Shown one piece after another: positions 35,913 through 48,779 of a stretch of DNA of 64,000 nucleotides. The translations under genes and the position numbers were made by a program. This DNA comes from Janthinobacterium agaricidamnosum NBRC 102515 = DSM 9628. Lineage in GTDB: Bacteria; Pseudomonadota; Gammaproteobacteria; Burkholderiales; Burkholderiaceae_D. The stretch's first letter is position 1; each line of letters begins with the position of its first letter. The notes below the pieces were generated by a model. It was given only the letters and a program-made list of their open reading frames with translations. It had not been told where the DNA came from and ran no database searches. Location: the NCBI RefSeq assembly GCF_000723165.1, contig NZ_HG322949.1, positions 4,472,019-4,536,018 of the forward strand, written 5' to 3'.

Positions 35913-36533
35913 ATGATCCGTCGCCCACTGATGATCGCCCTGATCGCCGCCGGCCTGCTGTCCAGCCCGGCATTTGCACAAAGCACCCTGTCGCCAAAAG
36001 CGCAATACGCCTACGATACCAAACAGGCCAATACGCGCTACGCAGACGACAAGAAGCTGTGCACCGAAGAAACCAGCTCCAGTGCGCGCATGCAATGCCT
36101 GCGCGACGCCAAGAGCGAATACGACAACGCCATCGCCAAGGCCAAGGCCAGCCAACGGGCCGGCAACAGCCCGGCTCCCGTGCCGCAACAAGCCGCCATC
36201 TGCAATGACTGCGGCAAGGTGGTGGCGGTCAACGTGACCGACAAGGCGGGCCAGGGCAGCGCGCTGGGCCTGATCGGCGGCGGCGTGGCGGGTGCCTTGC
36301 TGGGCCATCAGGTTGGCGGCGGCCGCGGCAAGGACCTGGCCACGCTGGCCGGCGCGGCGGGCGGCGCTTACGCCGGCAATGTGGTCGAAGGCAAGATGAA
36401 AGCGTCGAAAGTGTGGACCGTCACCGTCGAATATGAAAACGGCAACCGCGCCGACTTCAATTTCGAACAAGACCCTGGCCTGGCCGCCGGCGACCGCGTC
36501 AAGAATTCCGGCAACGGCATCGCCCGCCGTTAA
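35913..36533 (+). CDS. Exported glycine-zipper (2TM) protein, copy 2
   Basis: 206 residues with a signal peptide (LMIALIAAGLLSSPAFA) and the same layout as copy 1: LCTEETSSSARMQCLRDAKSEYD, CNDCGKVVAV, glycine zipper GLIGGGVAGALLGHQVGGGRGKDLATLAGAAGGAYAGN and a C-terminus ending NGIARR. The ATG at 35913 follows GGAGAACGCC. It arose by tandem duplication with the preceding gene, with an added Ala/Gln-rich spacer near residue 90. Confidence 0.78.
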   Translation: MIRRPLMIALIAAGLLSSPAFAQSTLSPKAQYAYDTKQANTRYADDKKLCTEETSSSARMQCLRDAKSEYDNAIAKAKASQRAGNSPAPVPQQAAICNDCGKVVAVNVTDKAGQGSALGLIGGGVAGALLGHQVGGGRGKDLATLAGAAGGAYAGNVVEGKMKASKVWTVTVEYENGNRADFNFEQDPGLAAGDRVKNSGNGIARR

Positions 36534-36715
36534 GATCGGCAAGACAGCGCCCTGCCTTATCCTGGGCAGTGGCGCGACAAACCGGACGAAACAACTCCGA
36601 CCACCACCGTCGCCAGCATCGGCAATCGCGTTGCGGCGGCGACGGTCGGCGCCAGCGCGATCAGCTCGGCTGGCCGCCTGGAAACGACATGCGGTGCGAT
36701 CACCGAGATCGGCAC

Positions 36716-36853
36716 CTAGCCTGGCGCCGCTTGCATCACAGCCTTGGCCCGCGGGCTCAAGGTTCTGTTGCGCAAGGCAAAATAACCGCCTATCCAGGTC
36801 AGATAAGTAACCAGGCCCATCAAGCCAAAAGTCAACAAGTGCATCATATTCAT
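36716..36853 (-). CDS. Small membrane protein (45 aa)
   Basis: MNMMHLLTFGLMGLVTYL..., a single transmembrane segment (about residues 6-26) followed by a basic tail LRNRTLSPRAKAV. Its start lies in an ATGATG that overlaps the stop of the upstream small frame. No family is recognised. Evidence is limited to the plausible membrane segment and the overlapping start/stop. Confidence 0.4.
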   Translation of the reverse strand: MNMMHLLTFGLMGLVTYLTWIGGYFALRNRTLSPRAKAVMQAAPG

Positions 36854-37122
36854 CATTCCGGTTTAGCCCAAAAATAAACCGCAACGCTGCCGCAGAGCGT
36901 CCCGCTGACGACATACCATGGCCCCGCCACCAGGCTAAACAGCCAGCGCCGCGCGGCCCGATAACCGCGCCAGATTCCCGATAAAGGGACCGATGGCTGC
37001 ACCCAGCGCCGTTGACAATATCCAGAGTACATACATGCTGGAACAACATCCGGCGTAATAAGGCAGGCTGAACGGCGACCGCATGCCTGGCCGCGCCGGG
37101 GCGGCGCCGCTGCATCATCCAT
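36853..37122 (-). CDS. Possible small protein downstream of the acyl-CoA dehydrogenase
   Basis: An 89-codon frame that starts 3 nt after the acyl-CoA dehydrogenase stop and whose stop overlaps the start of the next small gene. Its C-terminal part (RRWLFSLVAGPWYVVSGTLCG) looks like a transmembrane helix; the N-terminal part is Arg/Cys-rich and unconvincing. A shorter version could begin at the ATG at 37032. No family recognised; it may not be translated. Confidence 0.25.
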   Translation of the reverse strand: MDDAAAPPRRGQACGRRSACLITPDVVPACMYSGYCQRRWVQPSVPLSGIWRGYRAARRWLFSLVAGPWYVVSGTLCGSVAVYFWAKPE

Positions 37123-37125
37123 CCA

Positions 37126-38916
37126 TCAGAACTGGTCGGCCTCCAGCGCCAGCACGCCGGCGCTGCCGTCGATGATGGCACTGCGCAAGCCCGACGCCTG
37201 CGACAGGATATGGTCGGCAAAGAACCGCGCGGTGGCGATCTTGGCCTTGTAGAACGCCGCGTCGCCGCTGCCCTCGCCCAGCCGCTGCTGCGCGACGATC
37301 GCCGCGCGCGCCATTTGCCAGCCGCCCAGCACGATGCCGGCCAGTTTGACATACAGCACGCTGCCGGCGAACACCGCCTTGACATCGGTCCTGGCATTGG
37401 CGACCACATAATCGACCACCGCTTCCAGCGCGGTGCCGCCGGTACTCAACTGGCGGGCAATCGCCTGGAAGTCGGCGCCCGACAACGCGGCCAGCTGCGC
37501 TTCGGTGGTGCGTACCTGGGCCAGGATGATTTTCGCCACCGCGCCGCCGTCGCGCACGGTCTTGCGTCCAACCAGGTCATTCGCCTGGATCGCGGTGGTG
37601 CCTTCGTAAATGGTCAGGATCTTGGCGTCGCGGTAATGCTGGGCGGCACCGGTTTCTTCAATAAAACCCATGCCGCCATGCACTTGCACGCCGTCGCGCG
37701 CCACGTCTTGCGACATTTCGGTCGACCAGCCCTTGATCACCGGCACCAGGTATTCATACACAGCGAGGCTTTCGGCGCGGATCGCCGCATCCGGATGGTG
37801 ATGGGCGACATCGCTGATGGCCGCGCCGACATAGGCCAGCGCGCGCGCCGCCTCGGTTTGCGAGCGCATCGCCATCAGCATGCGGCGCACGTCCGGGTGG
37901 TGGATGATCGCCACCGGACCGGCCGAACCGGCCAGGTCGCGCGATTGCACGCGCTCCCTGGCGAAAGTGACCGCTTGCTGATAAGCCCGCTCAGCCAGGC
38001 CGATGCCTTGCAGGCCGACGCCGAAACGGGCCGCGTTCATCATGATGAACATATATTCGAGGCCGCGATTTTCCTCACCGACCAGCGTGCCGACGGCGCC
38101 GCCATGGTCGCCGAATTGCAGCACGGCGGTCGGGCTGGCCTTGATGCCCAGCTTGTGCTCGATCGATACGCAATGCGCATCGTTGCGCTCGCCGAGGCTG
38201 CCGTCGGCATTGACCAGGAACTTCGGCACGATGAACAGCGAAATGCCCTTGACGCCGGCCGGGGCGTCCGGCGTGCGCGCCAGCACCAGGTGGACGATAT
38301 TCTCGGCCAGGTCGTGTTCGCCGTAAGTGATGAAAATCTTGGTGCCGAACACTTTATAAGTGCCGTCGCCTTGCGGCACGGCGCGCGTGCGCACCGCCGC
38401 CAGGTCGGAACCGGCTTGCGGTTCGGTCAGGTTCATGGTGCCGGTCCACTTGCCGGACACCAGGTTTTCCAGGTAAGTCGCTTTTTGCTGCTCGCTGCCG
38501 GCCGTCAACAGCGCTTCGATGGCGCCGTCCGACAGCAGCGCCACCAGCGCGAACGAGATGCTGGCCGAATTGAGCATTTCGATGCAGGGCGTGGCCAGCA
38601 ATTTAGGCAAGCCCTGGCCGCCGAATGCGGTCGGATGCTGCACGCCCTGCCAGCCCGCTTCGCCATAAGCCTTGAACGCTTCCTTGAAGCCGGCCGACGT
38701 GGTGACCTGGCCATCGTGCCAAAAACTCGGCTCCTTGTCGCTGGGCCAATTCAACGGCGCCACCACCCCACTGCAAAACTTGGCATTTTCTTCCAGCACC
38801 GCTTCGGCGGTATCCGGGGTCGCATCTTCACAGCCCGGCAAGGCGTGCACTTCGGACAGGCCGGCCAGCTCGTTCATGACGAACAATATATCTTTCAGTG
38901 GGGCTTGATAGCTCAT
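37126..38916 (-). CDS. Acyl-CoA dehydrogenase (long form, DmdC/FadE-like)
   Basis: 596 residues: N-terminal helical domain, FAD-binding middle (MNLTEPQAGSDLAAVRTRA, KIFITYGEHDL) and C-terminal catalytic domain with VHGGMGFIEETGAAQHYRDAKILTIYEGTTAIQANDL, then an extra 150-residue C-terminal extension typical of the DmdC/AcdA-2 branch. It oxidises acyl-CoA to enoyl-CoA and passes electrons to ETF, whose genes lie immediately upstream. The start at 38916 has GGAGACAAAG. The acyl chain specificity cannot be read from the sequence. Confidence 0.9.
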   Translation of the reverse strand: MSYQAPLKDILFVMNELAGLSEVHALPGCEDATPDTAEAVLEENAKFCSGVVAPLNWPSDKEPSFWHDGQVTTSAGFKEAFKAYGEAGWQGVQHPTAFGGQGLPKLLATPCIEMLNSASISFALVALLSDGAIEALLTAGSEQQKATYLENLVSGKWTGTMNLTEPQAGSDLAAVRTRAVPQGDGTYKVFGTKIFITYGEHDLAENIVHLVLARTPDAPAGVKGISLFIVPKFLVNADGSLGERNDAHCVSIEHKLGIKASPTAVLQFGDHGGAVGTLVGEENRGLEYMFIMMNAARFGVGLQGIGLAERAYQQAVTFARERVQSRDLAGSAGPVAIIHHPDVRRMLMAMRSQTEAARALAYVGAAISDVAHHHPDAAIRAESLAVYEYLVPVIKGWSTEMSQDVARDGVQVHGGMGFIEETGAAQHYRDAKILTIYEGTTAIQANDLVGRKTVRDGGAVAKIILAQVRTTEAQLAALSGADFQAIARQLSTGGTALEAVVDYVVANARTDVKAVFAGSVLYVKLAGIVLGGWQMARAAIVAQQRLGEGSGDAAFYKAKIATARFFADHILSQASGLRSAIIDGSAGVLALEADQF

Positions 38917-38989
38917 CTTTGTCTCCAAGAAAAAGGCCACGCCGGATCACCCTGCGTGGCCTGTTATGCAATGCGCTTGCTGCGCAGTA

Positions 38990-39922
<933 letters not shown>

Positions 39923-40003
39923 GGTGTATTCCTGTAATGTTCTGCAAAGCGGCGGCCAGCGCGGCAGGCGCGCGCCACCGGTTTGAATGTGTTGGAGAGG
40001 CGC

Positions 40004-40753
40004 TTAGATAACCTTGGCTTCGGTGCGCAGCTTGGCAACCAGCGTCGCCACATCCGGCACCTTGATGCCGGCCGAGCGCTTGGCCGGCTCGACGACTTTC
40101 AAGGTTTTCAGGCGCGGCGCGCAATCGACGCCCAGCTCTTCCGGCTTGACGGTTTCCAGCGGCTTTTTCTTGGCTTTCATGATGTTCGGCAAAGTCACAT
40201 AGCGTGGCTCGTTCAGGCGCAAGTCGGTGGTGATGATTGCTGGCAAGGTCAACGCCAGCGTTTCCAGGCCGCCATCGACTTCGCGGGTGACGGTGACTTT
40301 ACCGTCTTCCAGCACGACTTTCGACGCGAACGTGGCTTGCGGCCAGCCCAGCAGCGCCGCCAGCATCTGGCCGGTCTGGTTGCTGTCGTCGTCGATTGCC
40401 TGTTTGCCCAGGATAATCAGTTGCGGTTGTTCTTTGTCCGCCAGCGCCTTGACCAGCTTGGCGACCGCCAGCGGTTCCAGGTCGGGCGTGGTTTCCACCA
40501 GGATGCCGCGGTCGGCGCCGATCGCCATCGCGGTGCGCAAGGTTTCCTGCGACTGGGTCACGCCGCACGATACGGCGACGACTTCGGTAACTTTGCCTGC
40601 TTCCTTGAGACGCATCGCTTCTTCCAGCGCGATCTCATCGAATGGGTTCATCGACATTTTGACGTTGGCGGTATCCACGCCAGTGCCGTCACTTTTGACG
40701 CGGACCTTGACGTTATAGTCGACCACGCGTTTGACGGGTACCAAGACTTTCAT
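40004..40753 (-). CDS. etfB: Electron transfer flavoprotein beta subunit
   Basis: 249 residues with [45 protein letters not shown], the adenine-nucleotide loop [30 protein letters not shown] and the C-terminal [22 protein letters not shown]. First gene of the etfB-etfA-acyl-CoA dehydrogenase unit. A TATAAT element at 40776-40771 on the minus strand could be its -10 box. Confidence 0.96.
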   Translation of the reverse strand: MKVLVPVKRVVDYNVKVRVKSDGTGVDTANVKMSMNPFDEIALEEAMRLKEAGKVTEVVAVSCGVTQSQETLRTAMAIGADRGILVETTPDLEPLAVAKLVKALADKEQPQLIILGKQAIDDDSNQTGQMLAALLGWPQATFASKVVLEDGKVTVTREVDGGLETLALTLPAIITTDLRLNEPRYVTLPNIMKAKKKPLETVKPEELGVDCAPRLKTLKVVEPAKRSAGIKVPDVATLVAKLRTEAKVI

Positions 40754-40990
40754 AGCTATGCCTTTGGGAAATTATAAAAATGACGGACTAAGTTGTGCGC
40801 TAGATTATAAGAGAAAATTGAAATACAAACCGAATTTAAGCACGATCGTGCGATTTTTTGCTAGAGGTAATCTTCTAAACATCCGCCGGGCAGTCATGTT
40901 CAGCGTACTTAAATGTGAAATCGGAGAAACGCTGCAGGGCAGCAAAAGCGCGTTGCCGAGGTCAGCAGAGGCTGCCCCGGCGCGACTGGA

Positions 40991-41248
40991 TCACTTGCGC
41001 TGCATCAAGAAGACGAATTCACGGCCGGTCTGCACATGCGACAGCAAGGCATTGCCGGTCTGCTTGGCAAACGCCTGGAAATCGCGCACGGAACCCGGAT
41101 CGGTTGCCATGATGCGCAGTACTTCGCCGCTTTGCAACTCTGACAGGGCTTTTTTTGCCTTCAAGATCGGCAAAGGGCAATTCAAGCCGCGTGCATCGAG
41201 TTCCTTATGGAATTCCATAATCTCGGTATCTAGTAGTGTTTCGCTCAT
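40991..41248 (-). CDS. TusA/SirA-family sulfur-carrier-like protein
   Basis: 85 residues with the family motif LDARGLNCPLPILKAKKAL; Cys24 in the CPxP motif is the sulfur-carrying residue in TusA. It may relay persulfide sulfur for tRNA thiolation or molybdenum cofactor synthesis. It follows alaS across a terminator, so it likely has its own promoter. A longer N-terminus than E. coli TusA is visible. Confidence 0.82.
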   Translation of the reverse strand: MSETLLDTEIMEFHKELDARGLNCPLPILKAKKALSELQSGEVLRIMATDPGSVRDFQAFAKQTGNALLSHVQTGREFVFLMQRK

Positions 41249-41363
41249 CAATATCCCGCTTGGTTTGTTGTACTGATTTTCGACATACTACTCCAAATCG
41301 GGGCCGATGACGCGCTGCACCAAAATAGTTCACTTTCTGTTGCGAGGTCACAACGACGCTGCA

Positions 41364-41406
41364 AAAAAAGAACAGCCCGCGAATAAAGCTTGCGGGCTGT
41401 CTTTTT
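41364..41406. terminator. Terminator downstream of alaS
   Basis: ACAGCCCGC and GCGGGCTGT form a 9-bp stem around an 11-nt loop, with TCTTTTTTT on the minus-strand side and CTTTTT on the plus-strand side. It terminates alaS and could also stop rightward transcription. Confidence 0.85.
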
Positions 41407-41442
41407 ATGTGTTTTTCCGTACGCCTCCTATGAGACCGGGTA

Positions 41443-44052
<2,610 letters not shown>

Positions 44053-44090
44053 GTTTTTTTGGCAAAAATGGCGGCAGCTTTAAAGCGCTG

Positions 44091-44096
44091 ATTATA
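44091..44096 (-). promoter_or_regulatory. Probable -10 box of alaS
   Basis: TATAAT reading left, about 40 nt before the alaS ATG. The -35 at 17 nt is weak (ATTTCA-like). Confidence 0.4.
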
Positions 44097-44158
44097 CGTG
44101 ATAAGTGTTGTTGAAATGAGCGCCCCGGCATAGCTGTTGCGCCGATGGCAGGGCGTCG

Positions 44159-44572
44159 TCAGTGGGCGTGGCTGGCCGGCGCCGGCGCCGCTGCCGCGCC
44201 ATTGCAATCGGCGCAGCGTCCATACAAGGTCAATTCATGCCGTTCGACGCTGAAGCCTTGCGGCGCCATGCGTTTCAAGTCGCCCGGGCAATCATGCACG
44301 TCATATACCCGCTGGCAACTGGTGCATTGAAAGTGATGGTGATGATGGCCGGCCACCGCATTGCTTTCATAACGCGGGTTTTCTCCCGGCAAAGTCACCA
44401 TCTGCACGCGGCCTTCGGAAACCAGCGATTTCAGATTCCGGTACACCGTGGCGATGCCCAGCTGCGTCACTTGCAGGCTGGCTTGCTCGAGGATTTCCTG
44501 TGCCGACAGCGGGCGGCGGGCCGATTCGATGGCTTCGTGTATAGCCGTTTTTTGACGTGTTGTGCGTTCCAT
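44159..44572 (-). CDS. Fur-family metal regulator, probably Zur
   Basis: A 137-residue Fur-family repressor. Winged-helix part with QLGIATVYRNLKSLVSEGRV (about 36-56); metal sites in GHHHHHFQCTSC (75-86) and GRCADC (119-124), the latter Cys pair binding structural zinc. It lacks the long Fur-specific regions. It is divergent from a histidine-rich TonB receptor of ZnuD type with a Fur/Zur-like box in between, which favours zinc as the ligand. The start MERTTRQKT is preferred over a start 18 codons upstream that would run into the operator region. Confidence 0.82.
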   Translation of the reverse strand: MERTTRQKTAIHEAIESARRPLSAQEILEQASLQVTQLGIATVYRNLKSLVSEGRVQMVTLPGENPRYESNAVAGHHHHHFQCTSCQRVYDVHDCPGDLKRMAPQGFSVERHELTLYGRCADCNGAAAAPAPASHAH

Positions 44573-44632
44573 AGCCGCCAGAATACACCAAACAGTGCCG
44601 GCGACAGAAACATGAAAGATAGCCATCTTATT

Positions 44633-44652
44633 GATATTGCGCTATCATTATC
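44633..44652. promoter_or_regulatory. Fur/Zur-like operator
   Basis: On the minus strand this reads GATAATGATA-GCGC-AATATC. It contains the palindrome TGATA-N6-TATCA and the GATAAT/GATA repeats of Fur-family boxes. It lies between the divergent zur-like and znuD-like genes, about 60 nt and 90 nt from their starts, so one box may control both. Confidence 0.6.
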
Positions 44653-44742
44653 ATCTTCACATGCATCGGGCCGCTGTTTTACACGGCAACGGGATCGCAT
44701 TGCACCACTATTTTTACCGTTTTACCGAAAAGGAGTCACCCT

Positions 44743-46815
44743 TTGTCCTGCACCATTTTGCAACCTACCCCACTCGCGCTGGCATTGATGCTGGCTTTCA
44801 CGCTGCCGGCCGCCAGCGCGCAGCAAACCGCAGCGGCCGACGCCATGACCTTGCATACCGTCAGGGTATCCGCCAGCGCCCTGGCGCTGGGCAGCAATGA
44901 CATGAGCACGCCGGTGACGGTCCTGGAAGGCGATGAATTGATACGCCTGCGCGGCGCGACGCTGGGCGAGACGCTGGATGGCCAGCCGGGCATCACGTCC
45001 AGCCACTTCGGCGCCGGCGCCAGCCGCCCGATCATCCGCGGCATGGATGGCCCGCGCGTGAAAGTCCTGTCCGATGGCGCGGAAGTCCAGGATGCGTCGA
45101 CCATCAGCCCGGACCACGCGGTGGCGGCCGAACCGATGCTGGCGCAACAGATCGAGGTATTGCGCGGTCCGTCGGCGCTGGCCTATGGCGGCGGCGCGGT
45201 CGGCGGCGTGGTCAACGTACTGGACCGCAAGATCCCGACCAGCGTGCCGGCCAACGGCGTCGAAGGCAGCGCCGAAGTGCGCGCCAATTCCGCCGCCCGC
45301 GAAAAAGCCGGCGCGTTTGAAGTGACCGGCGGTGCCGGCAACGTAGCGCTCCATGCCGAAGGCGTCAAGCGCGATGCCGGCGCCTACCGCGTGGGCAGCG
45401 GCTGGAGCAAGGGTTCCACCGTCGACGGCAGCTATAACAAGACCGACACCGGCAGCGTCGGCCTGTCGTGGATCGGCGAGCGCGGCTACCTGGGTCTGGC
45501 GTACACCCGCCAGCACGCCGAATACGGCTTGCCGGGCCACAACCACGAATTCGAAGGCTGCCATCCGCACGGCGCGGTGCTGCATTGCGGCGGCCACGAT
45601 CATGGCGATGGCGACCAGCATGGCCATGCAGAGGAGCACGACCACGAACAGGAGACCGTGCCATACGTCAAACTGGACAGCGACCGCTGGGACGTGCGCG
45701 GCGAATACCGCAATCCCTTGCCGGGTTTCGCCAAGCTGCGCGTGCGGACCGCGTTCACCGATTACCAGCACCAGGAAATCGAAGGCGACACAGTGGCGAC
45801 CACCTTCAAGAACAAGGCGCATGACGGCCGGGTCGAACTGGAACACCATCCGATCGGCGGCTGGCGCGGCGTGCTCGGCCTGCAAACGTCGAAGCGCGAT
45901 TTCAGCGCGCTGGGCGAAGAAGCCTATGTCGCGCCGACCATCACCAAAAAACACGCGCTCTTCCTGATCGAAGAATACACACTGCGCGACTGGCGCCTGG
46001 AGGCCGGCTTGCGCCACGAATCGCAAACCATCGCCGTCGACAGCCCGACCTTGAATAACAGCAGCGAACGGGGCACCTCGGTATCGCTCGGCGCGGTGTG
46101 GAAATTCGCGCCGCAATATTCGCTGGGCAGTTCGCTGTCGCGCAGCCACCGTCTGCCGAGCGCAGAAGAACTGTATGCCAATGGCGTGCACATGGCGACC
46201 AGCACCTATGAAATCGGCAATCAGCATTTGAGCAAGGAAACCTCGCGCAATCTCGACCTGACCTTGCGCAAATATGCCGGCGCCACCACGTTCTCGCTGA
46301 GCGGCTTCCACAACCGCATCAACAACTACATCTATGCGAACACGCTGGACAACCACCAAGGTTTCCAACTGATCGAATACACCCAGCGCGACGCCACCTT
46401 CACCGGCCTCGAAGGCCAGGTGCGCCAGCAACTCAATGCGGTGTTCGGCGCCAGCCTGTTCGGCGATGTCGTGCGCGCCAGACTCGACGATGGCGGCGGC
46501 AACCTGCCGCGCATCCCGGCGCAGCGCCTGGGTCTGAAACTGGACGCCAACTGGTCATCGTGGAATGGCCAGGCCGAATGGTACCGGGTCGGCAGGCAAG
46601 ACAAAGTCGCACCGTTCGAAACTGAAACGGCGGGTTACACCATGCTCAATGTCGGCGCCACCTGCAACACGCGCCTGGGCAATATCCCGACCCAGTTCTA
46701 CATCAAGGGCAACAACCTGACGGATGCGCTGGCATTCAGCCACACCTCCTTCATCAAAAATGCCGCACCCTTAATGGGCCGCAACATCAGCGCCGGCATG
46801 CGCGTGACGTTCTAG
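44743..46815 (+). CDS. ZnuD-like TonB-dependent zinc receptor
   Basis: 690 residues: signal peptide (LALALMLAFTLPAASA), plug domain (about 40-160, with RPIIRGMDGPRVKVLSDGAEVQDASTISPDHAVAAEP typical of ZnuD) and a beta-barrel ending GRNISAGMRVTF. A loop at about residues 265-305 is packed with His, Asp and Cys (CHPHG, HDHGDGDQHGHAEEHDHE), as in zinc-capturing ZnuD receptors. The start is TTG with AAGGAG at the right spacing. It imports zinc across the outer membrane; the adjacent Zur-like protein probably represses it. Confidence 0.88.
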   Translation: MSCTILQPTPLALALMLAFTLPAASAQQTAAADAMTLHTVRVSASALALGSNDMSTPVTVLEGDELIRLRGATLGETLDGQPGITSSHFGAGASRPIIRGMDGPRVKVLSDGAEVQDASTISPDHAVAAEPMLAQQIEVLRGPSALAYGGGAVGGVVNVLDRKIPTSVPANGVEGSAEVRANSAAREKAGAFEVTGGAGNVALHAEGVKRDAGAYRVGSGWSKGSTVDGSYNKTDTGSVGLSWIGERGYLGLAYTRQHAEYGLPGHNHEFEGCHPHGAVLHCGGHDHGDGDQHGHAEEHDHEQETVPYVKLDSDRWDVRGEYRNPLPGFAKLRVRTAFTDYQHQEIEGDTVATTFKNKAHDGRVELEHHPIGGWRGVLGLQTSKRDFSALGEEAYVAPTITKKHALFLIEEYTLRDWRLEAGLRHESQTIAVDSPTLNNSSERGTSVSLGAVWKFAPQYSLGSSLSRSHRLPSAEELYANGVHMATSTYEIGNQHLSKETSRNLDLTLRKYAGATTFSLSGFHNRINNYIYANTLDNHQGFQLIEYTQRDATFTGLEGQVRQQLNAVFGASLFGDVVRARLDDGGGNLPRIPAQRLGLKLDANWSSWNGQAEWYRVGRQDKVAPFETETAGYTMLNVGATCNTRLGNIPTQFYIKGNNLTDALAFSHTSFIKNAAPLMGRNISAGMRVTF

Positions 46816-46819
46816 CCCT

Positions 46820-47566
46820 TTAAGCCGGCGCGATCATATCGATGCGGTCGGTACAGTATCCATCGACGCCCCAGGCGACAATCGCGCGCGCACGTTCGGC
46901 ATCGTTGACGGTGTAGCAAAATAAGCCCAGGCCAGCCTGCTTCACTTGTGCGGCCAATTCCTTGGTCAAGGTCTGGTGATTGCAATGCAGCGCGACCGCG
47001 TCCAGCGCGGTCGCCTGGGCCAGCCAATCGGCCGGGATGCGCTCCACCAGCAAGCCACGCGGCAAGTCCGGCGCAGCCAGCTTTGCCGCCCGCAACGCCG
47101 TCACACTGAAGGACGACAGCAACGGTAGCCGGGCCGGATCGCCGGACGCGATTGTTTCGGCAAAATGGGCACGCACCAATAACGCCACGGCCGTGCCGGT
47201 TGCTTCCTCGCAACCTGGCGCCGGTTTGATTTCGATATTCATCCAGATGCGCTGTTCTTGGCAATACACGATAAATTGCTCGAAGCTGGCCACCGGTTCG
47301 CCGGCGAATTGCGGTCCGAACCAGCTGCCGGCATCCATCTTCGCCAGCTCGGCGGCGGTGTAATCATTGACATCACCGTTACCGCGCACCGTGCGCCCGA
47401 GTTGCGTATCATGCACCACCACCGGGACGCCATCCCTGGCCAGCATGACGTCGAACTCGACCGCCCGATAGCCGTACGCCAGGCCGCAGCGCAAACCGGC
47501 GAGGGTGTTTTCCGGCGCCAGCGTGCCGCCGCCGCGGTGTGCAACAATTTTAGGATAAGGCCACAT
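46820..47566 (-). CDS. ugpQ: Glycerophosphodiester phosphodiesterase
   Basis: 248 residues of GDPD fold: IVAHRGGGTLAPENTLAGL (catalytic His pair region), VEFDVMLARDGVPVVVHDTQLGRT and the C-terminal VNDAERARAIVAWGVDGYCTDRIDMI. It hydrolyses glycerophosphodiesters to glycerol-3-phosphate and an alcohol. No signal peptide, so it is cytoplasmic (UgpQ-type). It converges with the zinc receptor gene with a 4-nt gap. Confidence 0.88.
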   Translation of the reverse strand: MWPYPKIVAHRGGGTLAPENTLAGLRCGLAYGYRAVEFDVMLARDGVPVVVHDTQLGRTVRGNGDVNDYTAAELAKMDAGSWFGPQFAGEPVASFEQFIVYCQEQRIWMNIEIKPAPGCEEATGTAVALLVRAHFAETIASGDPARLPLLSSFSVTALRAAKLAAPDLPRGLLVERIPADWLAQATALDAVALHCNHQTLTKELAAQVKQAGLGLFCYTVNDAERARAIVAWGVDGYCTDRIDMIAPA

Positions 47567-47687
47567 GGAAATCCTTGCTTGAGGGTAGTTTCAGGGTCAT
47601 CCAGCCCGCTTTCGTCGCAAGATTGTTGCCGGCCTGCGCTGCCAGGCCGATAATCGGCATCTCATCCCTTATCGAAAGCGGCGCTGT

Positions 47688-48779
47688 ATGCGGCAGTCAG
47701 ACATTATCGTCAAGAAACCGGCAGGCTATCCATTGCGCAGGCTCGCCTCGGATTTCAAGCACGCCGTCGCCTTTAATGTGATCTGCGCGTTGATCATCAC
47801 TTTCGTGATGAATTCAGGATACTATTTTTTTGAAAATCTGGTGATCTCGATGTGCATAGGCGGCATTGCCTTCTTGCTCATCGACGGCATCAGGCTGGCG
47901 CTGTGGGGCGATAGCATACGGCCCAACTGGGGTAAATTCCTGGCGCTGGTGGCGGTCAGCGTGCCGCTCGCGCAACTGGGCGGCGGCGCGCTGGCCGACT
48001 GGCTGCTGGGCGATAGCTATACCGGCATGCGATCCCTGTCGCAGCCGAGGACGATGGGCCTGATGGTATTTACCTTGATGGCGACCGGCGCCGCGGTGCT
48101 GTTCTTTTCCAGCCGCGAAAAAATGATACGTTTGCAAGCCGCGGCGGCGGAAGAAAAAGCCCGCGCCGAATTGGTCGCCAGGCAAGCCATGCAAGCGCAG
48201 TTGCAATTGCTGCAGGCACAGATCGAACCGCACATGCTGTTCAATACACTGGCCAATTTGCAAGGCTTGATCGCCTACGATACGGAGCGCGCCCAATTGC
48301 TGCTCGACCATCTGATCCAGTACCTGCGGACCACGCTGACGTCGTCGCGCGCCGGCAGCACCACGCTGGGCCAGGAATTTTCGCTGATGCAAGCTTACCT
48401 GGGATTGATGGCGATCCGCATGGGACAGAGGCTGACGTACACGCTGCAATTGCCGGAAGCGCTGAGCCAGCTGCAACTGCCGCCGATGCTGTTGCAGCCG
48501 CTGGTCGAAAATGCGATCCAGCACGGCCTGGAGCCGAAGATCGATGGCGGCCATATCGACGTCGGCGCACGCCGCGATGGCGCCATGTTATTGTTGACGG
48601 TCAGCGACAACGGCCTGGGCCCGGACCATCCGGGCCAGGCCAGAGGCACCCAGCTCGGCTTGTCGAATATCCGCGAACGCCTGCTGGCCATGTACGGCGA
48701 GCAAGCGCAACTGTCGTTGCGCGCCGGCCAGCCGGAAGGCGCGACCGCCCTGCTGACCCTGCCCATCACGACACCATGA
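47688..48779 (+). CDS. LytS/YehU-type sensor histidine kinase
   Basis: 363 residues. Four hydrophobic helices (about 28-150), then the His_kinase domain with QAQIEPHMLFNTLANLQGLI (phospho-acceptor His182) and an HATPase domain with PMLLQPLVENAIQHGLEPK and LTVSDNGLG...GLSNIRERL. There is no separate sensory domain, so it probably senses at the membrane. Its stop overlaps the start of the LytTR regulator (ATGA), which is its evident partner. Confidence 0.88.
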   Translation: MRQSDIIVKKPAGYPLRRLASDFKHAVAFNVICALIITFVMNSGYYFFENLVISMCIGGIAFLLIDGIRLALWGDSIRPNWGKFLALVAVSVPLAQLGGGALADWLLGDSYTGMRSLSQPRTMGLMVFTLMATGAAVLFFSSREKMIRLQAAAAEEKARAELVARQAMQAQLQLLQAQIEPHMLFNTLANLQGLIAYDTERAQLLLDHLIQYLRTTLTSSRAGSTTLGQEFSLMQAYLGLMAIRMGQRLTYTLQLPEALSQLQLPPMLLQPLVENAIQHGLEPKIDGGHIDVGARRDGAMLLLTVSDNGLGPDHPGQARGTQLGLSNIRERLLAMYGEQAQLSLRAGQPEGATALLTLPITTP

